From: Gammaproteobacteria bacterium
GTDB taxonomy: Bacteria > Pseudomonadota > Gammaproteobacteria > Steroidobacterales > Steroidobacteraceae
Reading direction: 5' to 3'
Length of the DNA: 64,000 bases
Assembly: GCA_003164785.1 (NCBI GenBank)
Contig: PLUE01000062.1
Coordinates: 248,001-312,000, forward strand
Shown here: piece after piece, positions 17,188 to 24,842 of the stretch
Numbering within the stretch: position 1 is the stretch's first letter
Layout: each line of letters begins with the position of its first letter
Notes under the pieces: generated by a model
The model's input: the letters and a program-made list of their open reading frames with translations, nothing else
What the model was told of the DNA's origin: nothing
Database searches by the model: none
Program-made: the position numbers and the translations under genes

Positions 17188-18368
17188 CACGACGCGGGCG
17201 GCCGCGCTACTCCATGATCATGGCGGCGATGTGTATGAGTAGCGCCGTCAAGGCGGGTGTATGGGTTACGGAGCCTGTGCTCGGGCTGACGGCGGACTAT
17301 TCAACCAATCCCGGCCTCTTGTTCGTGGATCATGCGGCGGAAACGCACGGCGCAGTGCTGATCGACACACCGACCACTTATCATGCTGATGCGCTCAGTC
17401 TTGCGATCCTCCCAAGTTTTCGCATCAGCGACAGTTCGGGTTACTCATCGATCGCTTCGGACTATGCGCATCTGACCCTGCAGGGCGAGGTGGATTCAGA
17501 CCGCGATTCGGTTGACTTGACGGCCCGATTGGCCCGGGATTCGAGCCTCTATTACGATTACATCTTCAACGGCTCCTCCGGTGTGAGAAGCGATACCACG
17601 CTATTTGACCTTGCATGGACACGTGCGTTGACCGAACGCCTCAATTTCAACCTCGAGACCAATTCGACCCGGGTGGTCTATGGGACCAGCGGCACGGGCG
17701 TAACATTGACCGACTACCGGTATTCGAGCTCGGCGCCTTCGCTTTCATGGAGGGCAAGCGAGCGGACTACCCTGACGGCCAACGGCAGCATCGGAGTCTA
17801 CGATTCCGCCGGCGGCCTGACGAAAAGCGCCAGCTCTGAACTCGAACTCGGCGCGACGCGACAAATGAACGAACTCTGGAGCTTCAGCACAATGGCCGGA
17901 TATTCCCGGCAGTCAAACACCATCGAGGAGTTTTACGGCCCATATCTGTTGGGGACGTATAGATCGACCAACACCGGTACGGTATTCACGACGAAGCTTG
18001 TGCGTCAAACGGAGTTCCTCGGCCTCACGGCCACCGCTTCGCGAAGCCTAGTTCCCACGGGGTTTTCATTTTTGTCTCTGCAGTCGGCGTATGAATTGCA
18101 TTTTCACTATCAATGGACGCCGCGTTGGACCATTGACGGCGGAGCCCGCTCTCTCAGGTCCACGGAACCCCAAGTGCTGGGTACGACTTTCGACCAATCC
18201 TATTGGACCTACGGACTTTCCGCGGCCTGGCTGTTTACGGAAAAATGGACCCTGACATTGCGTGGATCGAAGGTGAGCGCCAACTACACCAGCCCCCCGG
18301 ACTGGGTGGCCGCCACCGGATTCACCGTCCAATTGTCGCGAAGCTTCGCTCCCATAAAATGGCAGTGA
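17184..18368 (+). CDS. Outer-membrane beta-barrel protein of the exopolysaccharide operon
   Basis: The ATG overlaps the upstream stop (ATGA). The N-terminus (MTRRGRPRYSMIMAAMCMSSAVKA-G) acts as a signal peptide. The 394-residue product is dominated by amphipathic strands with many Tyr, Trp, Ser and Thr, for example FNLETNSTRVVYGTSGTGV and YWTYGLSAAWLFTEKWTLTL. It resembles the barrel proteins called PEP-CTERM system-associated (TIGR03016 type), which sit beside Wza/Wzz genes in exosortase loci. By position it may help polysaccharide cross the outer membrane. It overlaps the Wzz-like start by 10 bases. Confidence 0.78.
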   Translation: MTRRGRPRYSMIMAAMCMSSAVKAGVWVTEPVLGLTADYSTNPGLLFVDHAAETHGAVLIDTPTTYHADALSLAILPSFRISDSSGYSSIASDYAHLTLQGEVDSDRDSVDLTARLARDSSLYYDYIFNGSSGVRSDTTLFDLAWTRALTERLNFNLETNSTRVVYGTSGTGVTLTDYRYSSSAPSLSWRASERTTLTANGSIGVYDSAGGLTKSASSELELGATRQMNELWSFSTMAGYSRQSNTIEEFYGPYLLGTYRSTNTGTVFTTKLVRQTEFLGLTATASRSLVPTGFSFLSLQSAYELHFHYQWTPRWTIDGGARSLRSTEPQVLGTTFDQSYWTYGLSAAWLFTEKWTLTLRGSKVSANYTSPPDWVAATGFTVQLSRSFAPIKWQ

Positions 18369-20134
18369 CCACCTTCATGTCCCCGGGTCCCGCCGCGACG
18401 TCCATTGGCCTTCGCGAGCGCTTCCGTGCCTTCTGGCGCCGGCGAAAGACATTCTTTGCCGTGACCTCCATCGCTGCGCTGGCCGTCATACCGCTGGCGA
18501 TCCTGTGGCCTGCCACGTACCGGTCGATGGCGACCATTCTCATCGAGCAGCAGGAAATTCCGCAGGAATTGGTCCGATCGGTGATCACCTCGTTTGCCGA
18601 CCAACGCGTGCAGGTGATCAGCCAGCGTGTGATGACGACCCAGAATCTGCTGTCGCTAATCGAGCGCTACGACCTATACCCCGACATTCGCCGCACACAG
18701 CCCCGCGAGGTGTTGCTCGACGCCATGCGCGGCGACATCGGCATGCATATGATCAGCGCCGATGTGATCGATCCGAGAAGCGGTCGCCCGATGCAGGCGA
18801 CGATCGCATTCACCGTGTCGTATCAGAGTCGTTCGCCCGATTTGGCGCTGAAAGTGGCCAACGATCTGACATCGCTGTATCTGAATGAGAATCTAACCTC
18901 AAGAACCCAATTGGGCCAGCAGACGGCGACGTTTTTCACGGACGAGTCGGTTCGTCAAGCGGCGCACATTGCAGACCTCGATCGAAATCTGTCGGCCTTC
19001 AAGGAAAAGCACAGCAACGAACTGCCGGAACTGGTCCAGCTCAACATGCAGACCATGGAACGCACCGAAATCGATCTGCACGAGTCGCAAAACAAATTGG
19101 ACGCGTTGGATGCGCAACGTGTGCTGCTCGATGCACAGCTTGCCCAGATAAACCCGACCTCGCAGGTCTTCTCGGACACGGGTCAGCGGGTCATGGGCCC
19201 TGAGGATCGGCTCAAGGCGCTCAAATCCCAGCTCGCCAGTTACAAGGCCCGTTTTGCCCCGGATCATCCCGACGTGGTCAGTACGCAGCGGGAAGTGGAC
19301 GGTTTGGAGCAGCAGGTAAAGGCCGATGACGACACCGGAGATCGTGTCAGGGAGCTGGATGAAGCCAGGGCGCAGTTGGCGCGTGCTCGGGAGCGATTTT
19401 CCGCCGATCATCCGGACGTGTTGCGTCTGCAGCGCACCGTCGCCGGTCTGGAAACATCAGTCGAGGACGCCGCCAAGGCGGGCAAGCGACGGGAAGTCAC
19501 GAATCATTCGGACAATCCGGTTTACATCCAGGTCAAAGGTCAACTGGATTCGCTCATCGTTGATCGAGACCGCGAACTCAAGCGTCACGATGCATTGCAG
19601 GTGAAGTTTGACGACTATCAACGACGCATGACCCAGTCACCGGAAGTCGAAAGGCAGTATCGCGTCATGGCGCGCGACCTCGAGACTGCGCAGCTCGAAT
19701 ATCGGTCCATCCTGGCCAAGCAGACGGAATCCCAGGTGTCGCAAAATCTGGAAACGGAGCGCAAGGGCGAGAGATTCACGATGATCGAGCCGCCACAGAT
19801 GCCGGAAAAGCCGCTGAGCCCCAATCGGGCGCTCATCGCTTCCCTCGGGCTGATCCTCAGCGTCGGGCTGGGTCTCGGGGCGGCTGCCGCGCAGGAAGCA
19901 TTAGATGCGTCGGTGCGCGGTTCGGAGGACATCCGGCAATTGCTGCAGGTTCCGGCTCTCACCTCGATTCCGTTCATCGTTACGGCCGACGATCGCGCCC
20001 GGCGTCGCAACGCGCGGCGCTATTCATGGGCGGGTGCCGCCCTCGCGCTCGCCTTGGTTGTGGTCGCCATCCATCTGTTCGTTCGCCCGCTCGATGTCGT
20101 GTGGTCCATCGTCATGCGACGCTTCGGAGTGTAG
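18359..20134 (+). CDS. Polysaccharide chain-length determinant, Wzz/GumC-like (exosortase-locus type)
   Basis: The track start (18203) lies inside the barrel gene. ATGs at 18359 (591 residues) or 18377 are the plausible starts. There are transmembrane helices near residues 30-52 and about 488-510, a third C-terminal hydrophobic helix (LALALVVVAIHLFVRPL), and a long periplasmic coiled coil between. The Wzz motif PxxPxxP appears as PPQMPEKPLSPNR. A 48-residue segment containing DHPDV is tandemly duplicated (DHPDV at nt 19262 and 19406). It controls chain length and couples export to the tyrosine-kinase-like gene, which starts 4 bases after its stop. Confidence 0.9.
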   Translation: MAVTTFMSPGPAATSIGLRERFRAFWRRRKTFFAVTSIAALAVIPLAILWPATYRSMATILIEQQEIPQELVRSVITSFADQRVQVISQRVMTTQNLLSLIERYDLYPDIRRTQPREVLLDAMRGDIGMHMISADVIDPRSGRPMQATIAFTVSYQSRSPDLALKVANDLTSLYLNENLTSRTQLGQQTATFFTDESVRQAAHIADLDRNLSAFKEKHSNELPELVQLNMQTMERTEIDLHESQNKLDALDAQRVLLDAQLAQINPTSQVFSDTGQRVMGPEDRLKALKSQLASYKARFAPDHPDVVSTQREVDGLEQQVKADDDTGDRVRELDEARAQLARARERFSADHPDVLRLQRTVAGLETSVEDAAKAGKRREVTNHSDNPVYIQVKGQLDSLIVDRDRELKRHDALQVKFDDYQRRMTQSPEVERQYRVMARDLETAQLEYRSILAKQTESQVSQNLETERKGERFTMIEPPQMPEKPLSPNRALIASLGLILSVGLGLGAAAAQEALDASVRGSEDIRQLLQVPALTSIPFIVTADDRARRRNARRYSWAGAALALALVVVAIHLFVRPLDVVWSIVMRRFGV

Positions 20135-20138
20135 TTCG

Positions 20139-20966
20139 ATGGACCGTGTACGCAAAGCATTGGATCTGGCACGCATGGAGCGAACTCACTCCGTGGTAAA
20201 GCCTGTCCCCGAGCCGGCAGCGGCCGCAGATGTGGAGGAGGAACCACCCAGCAAGGCGACCGTCGCGTCAATCCTGTATACGCGAACCAAAGTATTCACC
20301 CCGCAGCCGGGCCATCTCGAACGCAATCGAATCATGAACCCCGCGTCATCGGATCCCGCGGCCGCCGCGTATCGCATGCTGCGCACGCAGGTTCTGCAGC
20401 GCTTGGATGCCCACGGATGGAGATCGCTCGCCATTTTCAGCCCGGGCACGGATGATGGCAAGACGACCACGGCAATCAATCTGGCCGTGAGTCTGGCCAG
20501 CGATCGATTGCATACGGTGCTGTTGGTGGACTTTGATTTTCGGCGCCCCACTCTCGCGGATCGTCTCGGTCTCACGGCGGAGTTCGGTTCCGATGATGCG
20601 ATCACAGGCCGGGCGCCGTTGGAGGAGTGCCTGTACCACCCGGAAGGCTTCGATCGCCTGGTCGTGCTGCCGGCTCGGTCCACGCTGGGAAATTCGTCCG
20701 AGATCCTGGCGGGCCCGCAAAGCCGGCAATTGGTCGCGGAATTGCGCGCGAGATACCCGGAGCGGGTCATCATCTATGATCTACCGCCCGTATTGTATGC
20801 GGACGACGCGTTGTCCTTCGCGCCGCTGGTCGAATGCGGGTTGATGGTGGCGTCGGAAGGGAGAACCCGGCGCAATGATCTCGTCCGCACCCTCGAATTG
20901 TTGAGCAAAACACCCATCGTCGGCACCGTTTTGAATCGCGCCTCGGATGCGCCCACGGGTTACTGA
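20139..20966 (+). CDS. CpsD/Wzc-type P-loop ATPase (BY-kinase-like)
   Basis: The ATG at 20139 follows the Wzz-like stop by 4 bases; the track start (19905) is inside that gene. The 275-residue protein matches the cytoplasmic domain of bacterial tyrosine kinases: SPGTDDGKTTTAINLA as Walker A, LLVDFDFRRPTLA as Walker A', and VIIYDLPPVL as Walker B. Two departures stand out. Walker A has Asp-Asp where GEGK is usual, and the C-terminus (SDAPTGY) has one Tyr instead of a cluster. The N-terminal 70 residues are a disordered linker with DRVRKALDLARMER, typical of exosortase-linked kinases. It probably controls export with the Wzz-like protein, but autophosphorylation may be reduced or absent. Confidence 0.85.
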   Translation: MDRVRKALDLARMERTHSVVKPVPEPAAAADVEEEPPSKATVASILYTRTKVFTPQPGHLERNRIMNPASSDPAAAAYRMLRTQVLQRLDAHGWRSLAIFSPGTDDGKTTTAINLAVSLASDRLHTVLLVDFDFRRPTLADRLGLTAEFGSDDAITGRAPLEECLYHPEGFDRLVVLPARSTLGNSSEILAGPQSRQLVAELRARYPERVIIYDLPPVLYADDALSFAPLVECGLMVASEGRTRRNDLVRTLELLSKTPIVGTVLNRASDAPTGY

Positions 20967-20975
20967 GGCGCCGCC

Positions 20976-21833
20976 ATGTACGAGCACCACTTCGGTTTCA
21001 AGAGCAAGCCCTTTGCGCTGACGCCGGATCCGTCTTTTCTCTATCAGTCGCCTCAACACGCCATGGCCATGACCATGCTCGAATACGGACTGGAGTCGCA
21101 GGCCGCATTTTCGCTGTTGACGGGAGATATCGGCTCGGGAAAGACGACGCTGCTACGTCAGTTGCTGCGTGGGTTGGGCGACAAAGTCTGCGTAGGATTG
21201 GTCAGCAACACCCATTCCCGCTTTCATTCCATTCACGGCTGGGCCCTGTCGGCGCTGGGAATCGCGTCAACCGGTGAGTCCGAGGTCGAGAAATACGAAG
21301 CACTGGTTGACTCGTTCGTGCGCGAGTATGCGCAAGGCCGGCGCACACTGTTGATTTTCGATGAGGCGCAAAATCTGTCGGCGGATGCACTGGAGGAACT
21401 GAGGTTGCTCTCCAATGTAAATTCGGAAAAGGACCTCGTCCTTCAGGTGTTGTTGGTGGGTCAGCCCGAATTGCGGCAGACGCTGTCGAGACCGGATCTT
21501 AGGCAGTTCGCGCAGCGAATCTCGGTCGATTTCCATCTGCGGCCGCTCGATGTGGCCGAATCGCAGGCGTACATTCGACATCGTCTCCTCGTAGCCCAGG
21601 GAGATGCGGACACCTTCATGCCGGACACGATCGAGTTCATTCATCGACGCACGAGCGGCATTCCTCGATTGATCAACCAGTTGTGCGATATTGCCCTCGT
21701 CTACGCCTTTGCCGACGGACGCACCCGGATCGACCGGAACCTCATGCACGAGGTGGTGGGCGATCAGGACTCCCGCCGGATGGTTCCATCGGAGGGCGGA
21801 CCCTCGGGTCTTTCCGTTCGGTCCGGTCGATAG
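20976..21833 (+). CDS. ExeA-like AAA ATPase of exosortase/exopolysaccharide loci
   Basis: The 285-residue protein begins MYEHHFGFKSKPFALTPDP, the standard start of ExeA/GspA-type ATPases. It has Walker A (TGDIGSGKTTLLRQL, about 50-64), Walker B (TLLIFDEAQNLS, about 124-135), a sensor region (LLVGQPELRQTL, RISVDFHLRPL) and the late motif TSGIPRLINQLCD. This matches the TIGR03015 type found next to Wzz and kinase genes in exosortase loci. It lies in the inner membrane or cytoplasm and probably powers assembly of the export apparatus. It starts 9 bases after the kinase stop, so it belongs to the same operon. Confidence 0.9.
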   Translation: MYEHHFGFKSKPFALTPDPSFLYQSPQHAMAMTMLEYGLESQAAFSLLTGDIGSGKTTLLRQLLRGLGDKVCVGLVSNTHSRFHSIHGWALSALGIASTGESEVEKYEALVDSFVREYAQGRRTLLIFDEAQNLSADALEELRLLSNVNSEKDLVLQVLLVGQPELRQTLSRPDLRQFAQRISVDFHLRPLDVAESQAYIRHRLLVAQGDADTFMPDTIEFIHRRTSGIPRLINQLCDIALVYAFADGRTRIDRNLMHEVVGDQDSRRMVPSEGGPSGLSVRSGR

Positions 21834-21854
21834 CGGCGCGACAGCGGGGCGATC

Positions 21855-22865
21855 GTGTTTCGCCTCTTGTGTATTCTCGCGTTGATTTGCAGCGCAGATT
21901 GTGCACATTCCGGCGGTCTGACGCCCGATCGACTCGGCGTGGTGTTTCAGAAGGGCAATCCTGTCAGCGAGCGGGTAGCCAGGTACTATGCGTTGCGGCG
22001 GGGCGTACCCACGGAAAATGTGATTGGCCTGTCCGCGCCGGATAAGGCCGTGATCGATCGAAACGAAGCCCTTGCGTTGCGCATGGAACTCCTCGATCTC
22101 CTGCCGACGAACGTGCAGTCCCTGTTGCTGGTATGGTCCCGGCCCTACGCGGTCGAATGCATGTCGGTGACGACGGCTTTTGCGGCCGGCTATCAGGCGG
22201 CGTTTTGCGAACCCGGTTGCGGCCGGACGAAACTCAGTCCGCTCTACGATGCACAGGGGTGGCTGCCGGCTGACACGACAGGCTGGCTGCCGGCGATGAT
22301 GCTGCCGGTTCGCGACGAGGCATTGGCCCGCGCGGTGGTCGATCGAGGCGTTCGGGCCGATGGCTCCGACCCTCGCGGCACGGTCTATTTGGTGCGTACG
22401 TCGGATGAGGCGCGCAATGTGCGCGCAGCAGGTTACGCAAACGCCGTGTCATTGGTCGGAAATCGAGTGCTGCTTCGCGAGTCGACCGCAGCCTCCGGAG
22501 GCGCGATTCCGGACGCCATCGCCTACTTCACCGGCGTCGAGCGAGTGGAGGAGTTGCATCGAATTGAATTCCGTCCCGGCGCCGCGGCCGATCACCTGAC
22601 GTCGAAGGGTGGAATGCTCGAGGGCTCCACGCAAATGTCGGCCGTCGAGTGGTTGCAGCAGGGCGCGACGGCTTCCTACGGATCCGTCTCCGAGCCGTGC
22701 AATCGTCCCGGTAAATTCCCGAGCCCGGCGATCTTTCTGGACCATTACTTGCGCGGCGAGACATTGCTGGAGGCGTATTGGAAAAGCGTCGCGATGCCTG
22801 GTCAAGGCTTGTTCATCGGAGAGCCCCTTGCACGTCCGTTCGGAGAGCGAAATCGAACCCCATGA
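21855..22865 (+). CDS. TIGR03790-like exported protein of unknown function
   Basis: The GTG start is followed by a hydrophobic signal (FRLLCILALICSADCAHSGG). The 336-residue mature region has LGVVFQKGNPVSERVARYYA, RGVPTENVIGL and SLLLVWSRPYAVECMSVTTA, which match what I remember of the TIGR03790 family (function unknown, sporadic next to exopolysaccharide or CTERM genes). Late motifs include QQGATASYGSVSEPC and IFLDHYLRGETLLEAYW. I see no catalytic signature I can name. It sits 21 bases after the ATPase gene, and the next glycosyltransferase starts 7 bases after its stop, so it is embedded in the operon. Confidence 0.7.
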   Translation: MFRLLCILALICSADCAHSGGLTPDRLGVVFQKGNPVSERVARYYALRRGVPTENVIGLSAPDKAVIDRNEALALRMELLDLLPTNVQSLLLVWSRPYAVECMSVTTAFAAGYQAAFCEPGCGRTKLSPLYDAQGWLPADTTGWLPAMMLPVRDEALARAVVDRGVRADGSDPRGTVYLVRTSDEARNVRAAGYANAVSLVGNRVLLRESTAASGGAIPDAIAYFTGVERVEELHRIEFRPGAAADHLTSKGGMLEGSTQMSAVEWLQQGATASYGSVSEPCNRPGKFPSPAIFLDHYLRGETLLEAYWKSVAMPGQGLFIGEPLARPFGERNRTP

Positions 22866-22872
22866 GAAATTG

Positions 22873-24105
22873 ATGCGCAAGGCCCGGCGCCACCGGCGAA
22901 TCGTGTTCGTCAACCGATATTTCGACCCGGACCAGTCTGCGACCAGTCAGATGCTCACCGACCTGGCGAGGGGTCTGGCCGCAACCGGGTTCGAGGTGCA
23001 TGTTGTCTGCTCACGGCAGCTCTACGACGATGCGGGTGCCCGGCTCGCTGCTTGCGAGACGCGCTTCGGGGTGCAGATCCATCGCATTGCAACGACTCGA
23101 TTTGGCCGCTACAGGCTCGCGGGAAGGGCGATCGACTATGCATCGTTCTATGTTAGCTGCGCCGTGAAGTTGGTCATGCTGCTTCGGAATGGCGACGTCC
23201 TCGTGGCCAAGACGGATCCGCCGTTGTTGTCGATCCTAGCTGCTCCGATTGTCAAGGCAAAGCGGGTGGCGCTCATCAACTGGCAGCAAGACGTATTCCC
23301 GGAGATTGCGTCGGAACTGGGACCCCTGCGGCTGCCCCTCGGTCTGGATGGATGTCTCGGTCGTTTGCGGGACGCATCATTGCGCACGGCATCGATGAAC
23401 GTGGCAATCGGCGGCCGGATGCAGGAGTACCTGGCGACGAGAGGAATTCCGGAATCGAAGCTGTGTGTCATCGAAAATTGGGCGGACGCAGATGCCATAC
23501 GGCCGAGGTCGACGTCGGCGAGCGCCCTGCGCGCGCGCCTGGACATCGCCGACCGGTTCGTCGTCGCCTATTCCGGAAATCTTGGCCGGGCTCACGACTT
23601 CGAAACCCTTTTGAACGCGGCGTCTGCGCTCAGCGACGACGCGAGATACGTCTTTCTGATTATTGGCGGTGGCTCGAACACGGAGTCGCTGAGGCAGGGT
23701 GTGGCGGTTCGGAAGCTGAACTCCTTCCGCTTTCTACCGTATCAACCTCGGGAGACATTGGAGGACAGCCTGGCGGCCGCCGATGTCCATTTCGTGAGCC
23801 TCCTGCCGGCCCTCGAAGGGCTGATCGTACCCAGCAAGCTATATGGGATTCTGGCGGCTGGAAGAGCCTTGATTTTCCTGGGTGATCGGGACGGCGAAAT
23901 CGCGCGGGTGATTCGGCGCGCGGACTGTGGCAGTGTCGTGGAGGTGGGCGATGCCGGGGCATTGGTGCAGACGTTACGCTCCATGAGCGCAGACCCGGAG
24001 AAGCTGTCGCGGTCCGGAATGCGCGCCCGGAATCTGCTGTGCGAGGAATATAGCCTCCAACACGCGCTCGGCCGATGGATCGCATTGCTGGACGCCACTG
24101 GGTGA
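22873..24105 (+). CDS. Glycosyltransferase family 4, WbuB-like
   Basis: The track start (22609) lies in the previous gene. The ATG at 22873 gives 410 residues starting MRKARRHRRIVFVNRYFDPDQSATSQ, the usual beginning of WbuB-like GT-B enzymes. The C-terminal Rossmann half has FVVAYSGNLGRAHDFETLL, IIGGGSN and LEGLIVPSKLYGILAAGRAL, the last being the donor-binding region (EGLIVPSK in place of EGFGL). It probably adds a sugar to the undecaprenyl-linked repeat unit on the cytoplasmic side. The donor cannot be read from sequence. Confidence 0.88.
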   Translation: MRKARRHRRIVFVNRYFDPDQSATSQMLTDLARGLAATGFEVHVVCSRQLYDDAGARLAACETRFGVQIHRIATTRFGRYRLAGRAIDYASFYVSCAVKLVMLLRNGDVLVAKTDPPLLSILAAPIVKAKRVALINWQQDVFPEIASELGPLRLPLGLDGCLGRLRDASLRTASMNVAIGGRMQEYLATRGIPESKLCVIENWADADAIRPRSTSASALRARLDIADRFVVAYSGNLGRAHDFETLLNAASALSDDARYVFLIIGGGSNTESLRQGVAVRKLNSFRFLPYQPRETLEDSLAAADVHFVSLLPALEGLIVPSKLYGILAAGRALIFLGDRDGEIARVIRRADCGSVVEVGDAGALVQTLRSMSADPEKLSRSGMRARNLLCEEYSLQHALGRWIALLDATG

Positions 24106-24216
24106 GGGCTGTTCATGCGCTTTTGGATTGACACGGCCGGGAAGCAGGCTGTCTCCAAACCATAACAATTATCGAGTAGACGTGGACTCGCCCACGCATT
24201 GGAAAGAGAGGTCTCG

Positions 24217-24840
24217 ATGGAATCTACCTATGTTCAATATGGCTGCGGCTTATCGGCCCCCCCGGGCTGGGTCAATTTCGATGCGAGTCCAACTTTGCGC
24301 CTCGAGAAACTGCCGCTGATCGGTTCACTGATACACAAGAATGCCGAGCGGTTTCCCTCGAACGTCCGGTTCGGAGACATCGTCAGGGGACTGCCTCTGC
24401 CGCAGGGAAGCGGCAAGGCCGTATATTGCTCCCATGTTCTCGAGCATCTGTCGCTGCATGATTTTCGCGTCGCCCTGTCGAACACACGCCGCCTTTTGAA
24501 GACGAAAGGCATTTTCAGGCTGGTGGTGCCGGACCTGCGCGCCGCCGCTTTGCGCTACGTTGCCGATCCTGACGATGCCGCTGCGATACGTTTCATGGAA
24601 GAGACTTATCTTGGGACGGCCACCCGGCAACGGGGCGCCATGGGGATGCTTCGAACCTGGCTCGGAAACAGCCAGCACCTGTGGATGTGGGATTTTCCTT
24701 CGATGTGCAAGGAGCTCGAAGCGGCGGGATTTGGCGGCATTCGCGCCGCCCAGTTCGGAGACTCCGAAGACCCGATGTTTGCCGATGTGGAGGACCCGCT
24801 TCGTTGGGAGGATGCGGTGGCGATTCAATGCCATGCCTAG
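24217..24840 (+). CDS. SAM-dependent methyltransferase of the exopolysaccharide locus
   Basis: GAGAGG upstream supports the ATG at 24217 over the TTG at 24199, giving 207 residues. The N-terminus YVQYGCGLSAPPGWVNFDAS is a variant motif I (GCG), and CSHVLEHLS with LLKTKGIFRLVVPDL are the motif II/III parts of Methyltransf_11-type enzymes. Such proteins accompany GT4 enzymes in exopolysaccharide loci and probably methylate a sugar or a lipid-linked glycan. The gene ends 2 bases from the stop of the convergent beta-helix gene, so transcription from the two strands meets here. Confidence 0.82.
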   Translation: MESTYVQYGCGLSAPPGWVNFDASPTLRLEKLPLIGSLIHKNAERFPSNVRFGDIVRGLPLPQGSGKAVYCSHVLEHLSLHDFRVALSNTRRLLKTKGIFRLVVPDLRAAALRYVADPDDAAAIRFMEETYLGTATRQRGAMGMLRTWLGNSQHLWMWDFPSMCKELEAAGFGGIRAAQFGDSEDPMFADVEDPLRWEDAVAIQCHA

Positions 24841-24842
24841 GA

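Noticed and set aside
20150-20162. CGCAAAG resembling a c-di-GMP riboswitch core
   Set aside because: It lies within the start of the kinase-like coding region and no flanking GEMM stems are present.
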